Shown one piece after another: positions 46,008-54,739 of a stretch of DNA of 64,000 nt. Source of the DNA: an uncultured Anaerolineae bacterium (GTDB taxonomy: Bacteria > Chloroflexota > Anaerolineae > Anaerolineales > Villigracilaceae); assembly GCA_903822545.1 (NCBI GenBank), contig CAIJPN010000182.1, positions 36,777 to 100,776 of the forward strand, given 5' to 3'. Each line of letters opens with the position of its first letter. Positions within the stretch are counted from its first letter, which is position 1. Made by a program: the position numbers and the translations under genes. The notes beneath the pieces are model-generated. The model did not search any database. It had not been told where the DNA came from and worked only from the letters and a program-made list of their open reading frames with translations.

Positions 46008-47333
46008 TCATTTCGTGCTATTTCTCTTCTGCCAGGCCGTTTTCACTTCTGCTGTGACGAACATGCTGCCCGCCGACAGGATAATATCGCCCGTTTCGCG
46101 GGCAACTTCCAGCGCCCGGTCTAATGCCGTTTCGACGGGGGCAGCCGTTTCATACCGCCCTGTCACCTTTTTCGCCGTTTCGACGATTTTTTCCATCTCC
46201 AGCGCCCTCGGATGATTGGCGCGGGTAATGATGAGGCGGCTGATTATACCCTCCATTGCACTCAGCATCTCGAAAAGATGTTTGTCTTCTGAAATTCCCA
46301 GGATCAGGATCACACTCCGGCCAGGGAAATAAGTCTGGATTGTGTTGGTCAACTTCTCGAAAGAATCTTCATTATGGGCAGAGTCAAAGATCAGGGTCGG
46401 GTTTTCGCGGCTGGCAATCTCAAAGCGGCAGGGCCACTTCACGCTGGCGAATCCTGCCCGGATGTGTGAATCATCCAAATCCAGCCCACTGGCTTTGAGC
46501 GCTGCCCAGGCGGTGACAGCATTTTGAACCTGGTGATCGCCCAGCAGCGGTGTTTTGAAGGTCTGGTGCGGCAGGCCGGGGTTCCAGGCCTCGAATTCCT
46601 GCCCCTCGAGCGAGCGCTGGCCGGCCTGGTAGAGCGCATCCAGGCCCACCAGGGTCAGCGGGCTGTTGCGTCCGGCTGCCACATTTACCAGCACTTCGAG
46701 CGCCTCGGGCTTTTGCGGTGACGAAACCACCGGGATACCAGGTTTGATGATCCCGGCCTTTTCACCAGCGATTTTTGCCAGTGTCTCGCCCAGCACGGCC
46801 ATGTGGTCATACGAAAGCGAGGTGATGATCGAGACGCGCGGGGTGACGATGTTGGTGGCATCCAACCGCCCGCCCAGCCCAACTTCAATGACGGCGGCAT
46901 CGGCATGGGCGCGGGCAAAATAGAGAAAACCCAGAGCGGTGGTGATCTCAAAGGTGGTTAGCGCCGGGATGCTTTCGACAGCGGGCTTCATCTCATCCAC
47001 CAGGTCGGCCAGTATATCGTGCGGGATGGGCTGGCCGTCCAGTTGGATGCGTTCGGCGTAATCTTGCAGGTGCGGCGAGGTATACAGGCCGGTTTTGCGG
47101 CCCGAGGCCATCAGCGCGGCGGCGCACAGGGCCGAGGTGGAGCCTTTGCCCTTCGTCCCGGCCACGTGGATGACCGGGTAGCTGTTTTGCGGGTCGCCCA
47201 GTTTAGCCATCAGCGCGCGCATACGGTCGAGGTTGAAGTTGGCCGCGGCGAGTTGGTCGGCTTTTTTCAAGCTATAATCGACATAGCTGTAAAGGTAATC
47301 GAGTGCGAGGTTGTAGCGGGTTTCAGTATCCAT
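46008..47333 (-). CDS. folC: Folylpolyglutamate synthase/dihydrofolate synthase
   Basis: A 441-residue Mur-ligase-fold enzyme that adds glutamate to folates (and may make dihydrofolate). The P-loop VAGTKGKGSTSALCAAAL is near residue 60. Other family segments are TSPHLQDYAERIQL, VGLGGRLDATNI and SLSYDHMAVLGETLAKIAGEKAGI. The C-terminal domain has FDSAHNEDSF. Length is usual. It precedes lon on the - strand and is divergent from the DUF503 gene, with 29 bases between the two start codons. Confidence 0.93.
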   Translation of the reverse strand: MDTETRYNLALDYLYSYVDYSLKKADQLAAANFNLDRMRALMAKLGDPQNSYPVIHVAGTKGKGSTSALCAAALMASGRKTGLYTSPHLQDYAERIQLDGQPIPHDILADLVDEMKPAVESIPALTTFEITTALGFLYFARAHADAAVIEVGLGGRLDATNIVTPRVSIITSLSYDHMAVLGETLAKIAGEKAGIIKPGIPVVSSPQKPEALEVLVNVAAGRNSPLTLVGLDALYQAGQRSLEGQEFEAWNPGLPHQTFKTPLLGDHQVQNAVTAWAALKASGLDLDDSHIRAGFASVKWPCRFEIASRENPTLIFDSAHNEDSFEKLTNTIQTYFPGRSVILILGISEDKHLFEMLSAMEGIISRLIITRANHPRALEMEKIVETAKKVTGRYETAAPVETALDRALEVARETGDIILSAGSMFVTAEVKTAWQKRNSTK

Positions 47334-47362
47334 ACTTTGATTTTAACATGCCGCGAGGAATT

Positions 47363-47644
47363 ATGCTTGCCACCCTTACCATTCACCTGCGTCTGCCAGG
47401 CTGCGCCTCGCTCAAAGAGAAGCGCGGGCACATCAAGCCGCTGCTCAACCGCCTGCACCGTGAATTCAACGTCTCGGTGGCGGAGATGGATTTACAGGAT
47501 TCCTGGTCTGAATCTGTCATCGGCTGTGCGATGCTGGGTACAGACCCCGGGGTTTTACAATCCGCCCTGGAAGCTGTCTCCCGTTGGGTAGAGTCCAACT
47601 GGCCCGATGGCGATGTCTGGGACAGCAAAATCGAGTTGGTTTAG
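47363..47644 (+). CDS. DUF503/YlxP family protein
   Basis: A 93-residue protein. The family pattern is complete: LTIHLRLPGCASLKEKRGHIKPLLNRLHREFNVSVAEM (read in parts), the D-x-W segment and the conserved helix. YlxP-type proteins are encoded near ribosome-maturation genes in Firmicutes and may bind nucleic acid; the role is not established. The start at 47363 has CGAGGAA upstream. The PanE-like gene follows after 19 bases. Confidence 0.85.
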   Translation: MLATLTIHLRLPGCASLKEKRGHIKPLLNRLHREFNVSVAEMDLQDSWSESVIGCAMLGTDPGVLQSALEAVSRWVESNWPDGDVWDSKIELV

Positions 47645-47663
47645 CCGTTTTTTCGGAGAGATT

Positions 47664-48578
47664 ATGAAAATCGCAATTATGGGAACCGGTGGGGTGGGCG
47701 CGTATTATGGTGGCCTGCTCGCCAAAAAGGGATTGGATGTCACTTTCATTGCGCGCGGTGCGCACCTGCAAGCCATCCAGGCGAACGGGTTGCAGGTTAA
47801 AAGCATTCATGGTGACTTTGTCATTTCCCCGGCGAAAGCTGTTTCTGATCCTGCCGAAATTGGCCCGGCTGACCTGGTCTTGTTCTGCACCAAAGCCTAC
47901 GACACCCAATCTGCCGCGCAGTTGATATTGCCCATCGTCGGGCCGCAGACGATGGTTTTGAGCCTGCAAAACGGCATCGATTCGGCAGAACAGATCGGCG
48001 CAGTAATAGGCATGGAGCACCTGCTTGGCGGTGCAACCTGGATTTCAGCTGCCATCGAAGCACCTGGCGTGCTCAGGCAGGTTTCGCAGTTCCGGCGGAT
48101 TGTGATCGGGGAACTGGCCGGCCCGCTATCGGCGCGAGTCCGCGCAGTGGCGGAGGCTTTTGATGGGATGGGCATCACTTTTGAAGTGTCAGAGAACATC
48201 CTGAAAGTTTTGTGGACGAAATTTGTCTTCATCTCGGCTGTCAGTGGTCTCGGCGCGCTGACGCGCAGGCCGATTGGTGACTTTCGGGCTGTGCCCGAAA
48301 CCCGCGCGCTGATGAATGTTCTGATGCGTGAAATCGAGTCTGTGGCACGCGCCCACTCCGTCAGCCTGGATGCTGACGTGGTAGAGAAAACCCTGGCTTT
48401 TGTGGATAATGTTGATGCGCGTATCAAACCATCTATGCAACTGGATGTGGAGGCCGGGCGGCGCTTTGAACTGGATGCGCTGGTGGGTGTGGTGCGGCGC
48501 AAAGGCCGTGAACGTGGCATTCCAACCCCGGCCAGCGATTTTGTCTACGCCGTGCTGTTAGCGTGCCTGTCAGGGTAG
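47664..48578 (+). CDS. panE: Ketopantoate reductase family protein (2-dehydropantoate 2-reductase)
   Basis: A 304-residue NADP-dependent reductase. The N-terminal motif MKIAIMGTGGVGAYYGG binds the cofactor; LFCTKAYDTQSAA and LQNGIDSAEQIG are ApbA/PanE segments. The catalytic lysine is in VLWTKFVFISAVSGLGALTR, and the C-terminal helical domain has PSMQLDVEAGRRFELDALVG. It converts ketopantoate to pantoate for CoA synthesis, though paralogues with other ketoacid substrates exist. GGAGAG lies five bases before the ATG. Confidence 0.88.
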   Translation: MKIAIMGTGGVGAYYGGLLAKKGLDVTFIARGAHLQAIQANGLQVKSIHGDFVISPAKAVSDPAEIGPADLVLFCTKAYDTQSAAQLILPIVGPQTMVLSLQNGIDSAEQIGAVIGMEHLLGGATWISAAIEAPGVLRQVSQFRRIVIGELAGPLSARVRAVAEAFDGMGITFEVSENILKVLWTKFVFISAVSGLGALTRRPIGDFRAVPETRALMNVLMREIESVARAHSVSLDADVVEKTLAFVDNVDARIKPSMQLDVEAGRRFELDALVGVVRRKGRERGIPTPASDFVYAVLLACLSG

Positions 48579-48588
48579 CATCTGACAA

Positions 48589-48626
48589 AAAAAGTGGGGC
48601 GCACCGCGAGGTTTGCCCCACTTTTT
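48589..48626. terminator. Bidirectional terminator between convergent genes
   Basis: AAAAAGTGGGGC (48589-48600) and GCCCCACTTTTT (48615-48626) form a 12-bp stem flanked by A and T runs, between the panE-like gene (+) and the anti-sigma gene (-). Confidence 0.92.
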
Positions 48627-48646
48627 GATTCGTTCTTATTTGAAGG

Positions 48647-49963
48647 CTATTTTGCAGGCGCTGCCAGCGTGAAGCTGCCTGTGGCGCACACATTCACTCG
48701 CAACATATTTGGTTCAGGGAAGCGCTCGTATATTGAGACTGTTGGGCAGGTACCGGCAGCGTCTTGCCCATCTACCAGCAGGAGCAGGCTGGATTCATCT
48801 GCGATGCTGGCAACATCGGCATCGCTGTAGTAGATGGTGATGGTGTAGGGTGTCAGCACCGGCAAAAGCTGGGGCAGGGGGGTCACCTGGAAGATGCGCC
48901 CGGCAAAAAGATAGCCATCTGGCAGGCTGATGCTGGCTGGCTGGTCTGGCGGAGGGGCATAAAAGGCCACCTCGGTGGCGGTTTCAAAAGTCCCGGCGGG
49001 GAAGTCGATGGCGATGATATATCCGGCGTTATCGGCATAGCTGTAGTTGTAGCCCATATCAGGGCTGAGGGTGAAAATGCCAGCGTTGGAAGTGTTTTTG
49101 TCGCCAGAAGCTGCCGGGCCGCCCTTGTCTCCACCGGGGAAGGTCAGCGGTTGGAGGGGGGCGGGCGCATAGAAGGTGGTGTTTGCGAGCCAGTAGACGC
49201 CTGCTGCCAGCCCGAGTGCTAGCATGATCCCGGCCAGCAGGAGCAGCATCTGGTTTTTATCCAGCCCGGTGGGTTGGACAGCGTGGGATTTGAACCAGTT
49301 CCGTTCGGTTTGCGCCCGCACGAGGAAGGCTGCTGCGCCCAGAAGGGCTGCCAGCCCGAGCAGGAGATATTGCACCTGCGGCGAAACCGGCAGGTGGATG
49401 ATCTGCGGGGCGGGTTGGGGGGCGGGCAATTCGGTGGGAAGGGCATCGGCGGTGATGGACATTTCGGTGGTGGCTGGGGCGCTTTCGGCTGCGGCGGTGG
49501 GGGCGGCGATGTTCCGTTGGGACTCCAGGGTGGGGGCAGCTGCGCCAGCGCCCATCAGGTCAGATGGGGCGGCGGCTGGGCCGATATCGCTGCCGCCTCC
49601 TTTTCCCGCGGTATACATGGGCGCTGCGGCTTGCATGGTGGCTGCGATAGGCGCGGATAGGTTGAAGGCGAAAGTGAAGATCAGCAGGATGGCGCTGATG
49701 GCTGATGCAAATTGGAAAATGGGGAAGATGCGCGGCAGCGGGGGTTTGATCCCGGCCATTTTGGGGGTGAGTGTGAAGTTGCGCGGGGCGCGTCTTTGCG
49801 GGAGTTGGCGGAGAATGGCCCGGGCCTGGCGCAGGTCTTCTATAACGAGACGCAGTTCTGGGTCGGTTTTGAGACGCGATTCGATGCGGGAAATTTCAGC
49901 GGGGCTGAGTTTTCCATCCAAATAGGCAGAAAGCAGTTCGGCGTCGTGGAATGTGGTTGTCAT
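48647..49963 (-). CDS. Membrane anti-sigma factor-like protein
   Basis: A 438-residue protein encoded by a gene overlapping the ECF sigma gene by four bases. The N-terminal about 60 residues (HDAELLSAYLDGKLSPAEISRIESRL, read in parts) look like an anti-sigma domain, but the H-x3-C-x2-C zinc motif is absent and the domain has no cysteine. Hydrophobic helices lie near 80-105, 205-225 and 240-260, separated by an Ala/Pro/Thr-rich stretch. The C-terminal about 170 residues form a beta-rich, probably extracytoplasmic sensor. It presumably holds the sigma factor inactive until an envelope signal arrives. Confidence 0.75.
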   Translation of the reverse strand: MTTTFHDAELLSAYLDGKLSPAEISRIESRLKTDPELRLVIEDLRQARAILRQLPQRRAPRNFTLTPKMAGIKPPLPRIFPIFQFASAISAILLIFTFAFNLSAPIAATMQAAAPMYTAGKGGGSDIGPAAAPSDLMGAGAAAPTLESQRNIAAPTAAAESAPATTEMSITADALPTELPAPQPAPQIIHLPVSPQVQYLLLGLAALLGAAAFLVRAQTERNWFKSHAVQPTGLDKNQMLLLLAGIMLALGLAAGVYWLANTTFYAPAPLQPLTFPGGDKGGPAASGDKNTSNAGIFTLSPDMGYNYSYADNAGYIIAIDFPAGTFETATEVAFYAPPPDQPASISLPDGYLFAGRIFQVTPLPQLLPVLTPYTITIYYSDADVASIADESSLLLLVDGQDAAGTCPTVSIYERFPEPNMLRVNVCATGSFTLAAPAK

Positions 49964-50571
49964 AGGGTTGGACTCTCACTTTCCAGACGAAATGAAGCTG
50001 GTAAAAGTTCCCAAAAGCCCTGGAGACATTCGCGCAGGCGCAGGCGTGCGCGCGCTAGGCGGCTTTTGATGGTACCCAGCGGGGTGCGGATGGCGGCAGC
50101 GATTTCGGTATAGTCGAGGCCCTGAATGTCGGCCAGGACAACAACGGCCCGGAAGTCGGTTGGCAGGGCGTTGAGACAGTGCTGGATGGCGTGTTCCAGT
50201 TCGTCCGCTTCGGCTTTTTCGGCGGGGCTCATGGATGTATCGGCCAGCCAGCGTGGGGCTTCGATTTCTTCTTCATCATCAGACATGGGTTCGAGCGGGA
50301 CGGTGGGGCGGCGTTTTTGGCGGCGCAGTTCGTCGTAGCAGGCATTGGTGGCGGTGCGCATCAGCCAGGCCTTGAAGGAACCGCCCCGGTAGCTGTTGAT
50401 GCTGCGGAAGGCGGAGATGAAGGCTTCCTGGGCAGCATCGGCGGCCTGGTCGGGGTCGTTGAGGATGCGCAGGGTGGTGTTATAGATGATGTCCTGGTAG
50501 GCCAGCACGAGGCGGTTGAAGGCGTCCAGGTCGCCGTTTTGGGCATTGCGAATGAGGGCAGGTTCGTCCAT
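49960..50571 (-). CDS. ECF-type RNA polymerase sigma factor
   Basis: A 203-residue sigma factor of the RpoE/SigW type. Region 2 reads DAFNRLVLAYQDIIYNTTLRIL and DQAADAAQEAFISAFRSINSYRGGSFKAWLMRTATNACYDELRR (in parts). A variable acidic linker (DDEEEIEAPR) leads to region 4, VVVLADIQGLDYTEIAAAIRTPLGTIKSRLARARLRLRE (in parts). Its 3' end overlaps the start of the anti-sigma gene (ATGA), a typical translational coupling. Target promoters are not visible as repeated motifs in this window. Confidence 0.93.
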   Translation of the reverse strand: MDEPALIRNAQNGDLDAFNRLVLAYQDIIYNTTLRILNDPDQAADAAQEAFISAFRSINSYRGGSFKAWLMRTATNACYDELRRQKRRPTVPLEPMSDDEEEIEAPRWLADTSMSPAEKAEADELEHAIQHCLNALPTDFRAVVVLADIQGLDYTEIAAAIRTPLGTIKSRLARARLRLRECLQGFWELLPASFRLESESPTL

Positions 50572-50585
50572 GCAATTATTGTATG

Positions 50586-50963
50586 CTATTTTGCCAGCTT
50601 TCGAAAGATAAAAATGGCCGCCAGCCGCCAGATGAACATACCCAGGGCTGAAGTTGACCCCAGAATGAGTGTAAACAGTGGCAGGGCGGCGCTATTCAGC
50701 AAGGCTGCACGCAGGATGGTGGTGAGTGGGGCGGCCAGCATCATTGCGAAAATGGGCAGCCAAATCCGGGGCGGTTTTTCTGTGTTGAACAGGCCAAACC
50801 AGGGGGCGGTGATGAACCAGGCAACTGCTAACGGGATGAAGGTGGTCAGCATGCGCGGGAAAAATGCCAGCCCGGTTTCACCGTGGGTGGCAAATCCGAT
50901 GACGGTGATGGCTGCCAGGGTTAAAATATCGCCCAGAATGAGAAAAATGAGGGGTGATTTCAT
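50586..50963 (-). CDS. DUF3054-type small membrane protein
   Basis: A 125-residue protein with four hydrophobic helices (about 4-25, 38-58, 68-90, 95-118). The sequence LILGDILTLAAITVIGFATHGE followed by PFxxxW-like AWFITAPWFGLF fits DUF3054, a family of unknown function. It lies 14 bases upstream of the sigma gene on the same strand, so it may be transcribed with it. Confidence 0.7.
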   Translation of the reverse strand: MKSPLIFLILGDILTLAAITVIGFATHGETGLAFFPRMLTTFIPLAVAWFITAPWFGLFNTEKPPRIWLPIFAMMLAAPLTTILRAALLNSAALPLFTLILGSTSALGMFIWRLAAIFIFRKLAK

Positions 50964-51070
50964 AAGAAACTATCCTTTTGTCGATTGATTTCGTGTACGT
51001 GGCGACTATATAATGATTGTAACGCATGAACTTAACAAATTTGGGCTCTCCCGTTCATACTGGGGAACGG

Positions 51071-51164
51071 GTAGGGGCGACCCGCCCCGTGCGAAAAATC
51101 GTGGCTTTGTGTTTGAATTCCCTGCAAAAATGCGCCTGTTTATGCTTTGAAGGGTTGCCCCTAC
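51071..51164. repeat. GTAGGGGCGACCC inverted-repeat element
   Basis: GTAGGGGCGACCC (51071-51083) and GGGTTGCCCCTAC (51152-51164) are inverted with one mismatch around a 68-base centre, resembling a small non-autonomous mobile element. It fills most of the gap between the DUF3054 gene and the lipoprotein gene. Confidence 0.65.
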
Positions 51165-51214
51165 AGATTTTCACACCAAAAACGGTAGACCCCAAATTTG
51201 TAATGGGAGGCCGT

Positions 51215-51772
51215 ATGAAGCTTGTTTTTAGGATTTTGTTTGTGTTTTTGGTCATGGTATTGGTTGCCTGTAGTGCCCAAGCTACCGCAACAACAACGCC
51301 AAATAACATAGCTGCTCCCAACAAAGTGACCCTGATTGCTCCAACTGTGCCACCAACAGCCACCGCTGTGCCGGTGATGAACGAGGTTGTTACCATCTTG
51401 AACGACAATGTCCAAGTCGACGCCTTGCGCGCTATGGTTGAAGCTCGTTATTCGGTTGTGGATGCTTCGCTGGAGCTTAACCCACAAACCCAAACTTATA
51501 TGGTTTTACACATCAAAGTGGAATGTGAGTGCATGCACGGGAACTGTTGTTCCACCGAGCGTGCCCTTTATGAACTGGTGACCGCTTTCAAAGGCAAAGA
51601 TGTGCTCTCAAAGGTCCAGGTACGCATCCCGCCCTCCATCGAATACCTGGTTGTGCACGGACTTGACCACATGACCGACAAGGGCGTGGTGGGAGTCTTC
51701 TGGAAAGACCTGGTAGATTACATCAACGGGCCGTTGACCACCCCGCAGTTCGCGTCACGCATCCGCTGGTAG
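51215..51772 (+). CDS. Hypothetical lipoprotein
   Basis: A 185-residue protein with a clear lipoprotein signal peptide: MKLVFRILFVFLVMVLVAC, cysteine at residue 19. A short Thr/Pro-rich linker is followed by a domain of about 140 residues containing ECECMHGNCCSTERAL, a cysteine cluster (five Cys) that may bind metal or form disulfides. The start at 51215 has GGGAGG upstream; the in-frame extension to 51026 covers the repeat at 51071-51164 and is rejected. It is convergent with the methyltransferase gene. Function unknown. Confidence 0.65.
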   Translation: MKLVFRILFVFLVMVLVACSAQATATTTPNNIAAPNKVTLIAPTVPPTATAVPVMNEVVTILNDNVQVDALRAMVEARYSVVDASLELNPQTQTYMVLHIKVECECMHGNCCSTERALYELVTAFKGKDVLSKVQVRIPPSIEYLVVHGLDHMTDKGVVGVFWKDLVDYINGPLTTPQFASRIRW

Positions 51773-51784
51773 GGGGTAGTAGCG

Positions 51785-52471
51785 CTACTCGTTTTTGCGC
51801 CACCACAGGCCAGTGAATTCGGGCAGGCTGGTGGTGTATAGATTGCCGATATCACCTGCCATCTCTTCGCCAAAAAAGAACCTGACCAGTTCACGGGCTT
51901 CATACACCGATTCAAACTGGTAATCGGTGGAAATTTGCGTGCTGGCGAAGCCTTTTTCATCCAGCCAGGCATAATAATCGCTGAGATGCTCCAGGCGGAT
52001 GGGAACCGGCTGACCCGTCCCCAACGATTCGACCAGAATCACCATCCCGCCAGGGCGTAGTACGCGCCGGATTTCCTGCCAGCCACTTTCAAGCTGGGCG
52101 CGGTCACCCCATACCGACAGGTAGCTAAAACTCCAGCCCGAAACCAGCAAATCGGCGCTGGCATCGGCGCCGGGCAGCTGGCGATGATCGGCCACCTGCG
52201 CCTGCCAGTTTTTCAACCCCAGCTCGCGCAGCGACTCGGATGCGACTTTGAGCATTTGCCCCGAAGCGTCGAATGCGCGCAGGCTGCGGGCACGGGGAGC
52301 CAGCAGGCGTGCCAATCTCCCCGTGCCAGTGCCCAGATCGATAATATCGAGTCCATCGGGTGGGAGGATGGACTCGATGGCTTTGAGCAGGTTGCCACTG
52401 GCATCCTCGCGCCGGATCAGGCGGTCATACATCCCGGCGTGGTGCTCGTAAACTTCTTTTTCTGTGGGCAT
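51785..52471 (-). CDS. Class I SAM-dependent methyltransferase
   Basis: A 228-residue UbiE/methyltransf_11-type enzyme. Motif I is LDIIDLGTGTGRLARLLAP at about residues 38-56, followed by FDASGQMLKVA, the acidic motif GADASADLLVSGWSFSYLSVWG and the post-motif LRPGGMVILVESLG. The substrate is unknown. It is the last gene of the - strand cluster that begins at 57830, six bases after the 227-residue membrane protein gene, so it may belong to the same transcript. Confidence 0.85.
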   Translation of the reverse strand: MPTEKEVYEHHAGMYDRLIRREDASGNLLKAIESILPPDGLDIIDLGTGTGRLARLLAPRARSLRAFDASGQMLKVASESLRELGLKNWQAQVADHRQLPGADASADLLVSGWSFSYLSVWGDRAQLESGWQEIRRVLRPGGMVILVESLGTGQPVPIRLEHLSDYYAWLDEKGFASTQISTDYQFESVYEARELVRFFFGEEMAGDIGNLYTTSLPEFTGLWWRKNE

Positions 52472-52477
52472 GCTGAC

Positions 52478-53161
52478 TTATTCCGCCCTGCGGCTGGCTC
52501 GCTGCGCGAGGAAGATTTGCCCAGGCTGGGAAATTACCAGCGCCAACAACCCGCCAGCCACGAAAATCCACCCCAGCGGAGTCAGAGAAGCGTGGAAAGC
52601 ATTTGCATAGTTGGTGCCGCCCCAGGTGTGGCTTGGCCCGGCGATATATGGAATTGCCAGCATCATTGCGCCGAGCAGCATGGCTGCCGCGCCGCCGACG
52701 GTTTTGCCGTTGGATGCGTTTTTATTGTAGCCAATCCCTTCCCAGATGCCTGGGATGCGGAAGAGCAGGAAAACGACCAGCGTGAAAACCGTGGTGTACA
52801 CCACCATATCCACTGGCTGTGATTTGCCGCGAATGGCGCGCGAGGTGATGATGTGGATCACCCCGATGATGATTCCCGCAACCAGCACAATCAACGCGTC
52901 CCGGTAACTGGTGGGCGAGGCCTTGATGAGTAATACCGTAGCCCGCACTCCTGCCACGCCGATGGCAGTCGTTGCCAGGACGTAGAAGATGTACAGCGGC
53001 TGGTAGTTTGCCAGTGGAGCCATTGCGGCACCAAAGCTGGCCGCGTCGAGCGCCACGCAGGATGTCCCCGCGCCGCCCAGGATGGTGAATCCAGCTGTCA
53101 GCGCCATCAGGACAATCCCCGACCAGCGCAAGATTTTGGAAAAAACGGAATTGGGGGTCAT
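52478..53161 (-). CDS. Hypothetical multi-pass membrane protein of the oxidase-like cluster
   Basis: A 227-residue protein with about seven hydrophobic helices (about 10-32, 50-72, 85-107, 120-137, 155-175, 195-220). Possible ligand residues within helices are His102 in GVIHIITSRAIRG and a lone Cys in GTSCVALDA. No family is recognised. It lies 75 bases downstream of the 201-residue membrane protein gene and six bases upstream of the methyltransferase gene. Position suggests a subunit or assembly factor of the complex encoded upstream. Confidence 0.6.
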   Translation of the reverse strand: MTPNSVFSKILRWSGIVLMALTAGFTILGGAGTSCVALDAASFGAAMAPLANYQPLYIFYVLATTAIGVAGVRATVLLIKASPTSYRDALIVLVAGIIIGVIHIITSRAIRGKSQPVDMVVYTTVFTLVVFLLFRIPGIWEGIGYNKNASNGKTVGGAAAMLLGAMMLAIPYIAGPSHTWGGTNYANAFHASLTPLGWIFVAGGLLALVISQPGQIFLAQRASRRAE

Positions 53162-53236
53162 AGTATCTCCGTGAATGCTGTTCGGTTGCCCAGTTTTTCG
53201 GTTTTAACAACGGTATAACCGGAGAACCGAATAACG

Positions 53237-53842
53237 TTATTTGAAAAAAAATCCCGCCACAAACGCAGTTGTCATCAACAGCAGCAGGGCCGGGAGGATT
53301 TTGAAAATGGTTTCGCGCGGAACGATGGGTTTGCCAGCCTTCAGGAAAGACAGCAGCAGCCCGCCCAGCCCGATTAACGCGCCGCCCAGGCCGATCAGGG
53401 CAAAGCCGGGGCGGGTGATGCCCTGTGCAGACAGGATGGTTGGGAGCAGGAAAATCGTTATTCCGGCCACACCATGGACAATGGCAATTACGATGGTGGG
53501 GAGTTTGCCCGGTATCGGGAAGGTGCGCGTAACGATAACGGCAGCCAGGCCAAAGAGCACAAACCCAAGATACGGGGCGCGCCAGCCTTCGAGATGTTGC
53601 CAGACCAGCCCCAGGGCGAGCGAAAGCGGGATAATGGTTGAGACAATGACCACGATTGGGCTTTCGAGCACATCAAAGCCCAGGATAATCATCAATAATC
53701 CCGCTACGAGCAGCACACCGAAGGCGATGGTGTATGCGGTGATTGGTACGGCTCCCAGTCCATCGATGCCGATGGTAACCTGCCAGGCGGCAAGCAGCCC
53801 GGTGGCGAGCAGCAAGACACGGTCGAGCGAGGTCATTTTCAT
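53237..53842 (-). CDS. Hypothetical membrane protein, paralogue of the 57219-57830 protein
   Basis: A 201-residue protein with six predicted helices. It resembles the protein at 57219-57830 over its length: FGVLLVAGLLMIILGFDVLESP here against FAVLLVSGLLLIFLGLGILKSP there, and HGVAGITIFLLP against HGIAGLVIFLLP. The shared intramembrane histidine could bind a cofactor. Its start overlaps the end of the heme O synthase gene by four bases (ATGA). No known family is recognised. Confidence 0.65.
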   Translation of the reverse strand: MKMTSLDRVLLLATGLLAAWQVTIGIDGLGAVPITAYTIAFGVLLVAGLLMIILGFDVLESPIVVIVSTIIPLSLALGLVWQHLEGWRAPYLGFVLFGLAAVIVTRTFPIPGKLPTIVIAIVHGVAGITIFLLPTILSAQGITRPGFALIGLGGALIGLGGLLLSFLKAGKPIVPRETIFKILPALLLLMTTAFVAGFFFK

Positions 53843-54690
53843 ATTGAGAGCAAAATCATCGAAGCCAGCATATACAGCGATGCGTATTTGAACAGGCTGA
53901 AGTTGACCCGTTCTGAAGGGCGGAATACGGTAGCGAAGGAGAGCAGCAGCAATCCGCTGGAGAGCACCACCATCAGCCGCAGGATGCCCGCCTGGACACC
54001 GATCATCACGCCCGCTGTGCCGATGCTGGCGGCCGCAATGATGGACGAGAGCGCAATCACGGCGCGGGTAACATCGAGGCCGTAGGTGGATGGGAAAGTC
54101 GGGACGCCCGCCGCTTTGTAATCGTCGAAGAATTTGATGCTGAAGGTCAGGGTGTGAGTGGGAATCCAGAACAGCACAGCGGCTGCCAGCAACAGGCCGA
54201 TGATTTCAATTTGCCCGACCGCCAGCACGCGCCCCGCCAGGATGGGCATGGCGCCCGAAATGCCACCCCATAGGATGCCCCAACAGGTGCGGCGCTTTAG
54301 CCACATGCTGTAAACCACTACATCGAAGAACAGACCGGCAAAAACCACCAGCCCGTAGAGCGCATCGATGGCTATAGCCCAGCCAACACCTAATAGCGAA
54401 AGCACCAGCCCCAGCCACAGGGTTTCTTCCGGGCTGACCGCGCCGCTCGAAGTTGGGCGTTTTTGGGTGCGGCGCATCTTCATATCAATATCGCGATCCC
54501 ACCACATATTCAAAACGGTGCTGCCGCTGATAGAAAGGAACAGGCTGGCGGCCATCCCGAGCAGGACGAGCATATCAGGGGCGGTGTGGGCGCTCATGTA
54601 ACCGGCAATCCCGGTGGAAAGCAGCAGCCCGGTTTGCGTGGCTTTGATGAGCGGCCAATAGGTGCGAAATTTGGCGGTGAGGGTGTTCAT
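53839..54690 (-). CDS. ctaB: Heme O synthase-like UbiA prenyltransferase
   Basis: A 283-residue integral membrane prenyltransferase with about nine helices. The first aspartate-rich motif NMWWDRDIDMKMRRTQKRP is that of protoheme IX farnesyltransferase (N-x3-D-R-D-I-D-x-x-M-x-R-T-x-x-R-P). The second is replaced by IKFFDDYKAAGVPTFPSTYG, also typical of CtaB/CyoE. It adds a farnesyl group to heme b to make heme o for heme-copper oxidases. Its place in this cluster supports a heme-copper-type role for the 489-residue protein at 55666-57135. Confidence 0.9.
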   Translation of the reverse strand: MNTLTAKFRTYWPLIKATQTGLLLSTGIAGYMSAHTAPDMLVLLGMAASLFLSISGSTVLNMWWDRDIDMKMRRTQKRPTSSGAVSPEETLWLGLVLSLLGVGWAIAIDALYGLVVFAGLFFDVVVYSMWLKRRTCWGILWGGISGAMPILAGRVLAVGQIEIIGLLLAAAVLFWIPTHTLTFSIKFFDDYKAAGVPTFPSTYGLDVTRAVIALSSIIAAASIGTAGVMIGVQAGILRLMVVLSSGLLLLSFATVFRPSERVNFSLFKYASLYMLASMILLSI

Positions 54691-54712
54691 GGGTACTCCT
54701 AAAATGGTGTCT

Positions 54713-54733
54713 TGTGGGGGCTGCGCCCCTACA
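54713..54733. repeat. Short GTGGGGGC/GCCCCTAC hairpin repeat
   Basis: TGTGGGGGC (54713-54721) pairs with GCCCCTACA (54725-54733) with one mismatch; it is a compact member of the GTAGGGGC family and lies between two genes of the cluster. Confidence 0.55.
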
Positions 54734-54739
54734 AACCTA

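Noticed and set aside
51026..51214. Upstream extension of the lipoprotein gene
   Set aside because: It covers the inverted-repeat element, and the GGGAGG site plus signal peptide fix the start at 51215.
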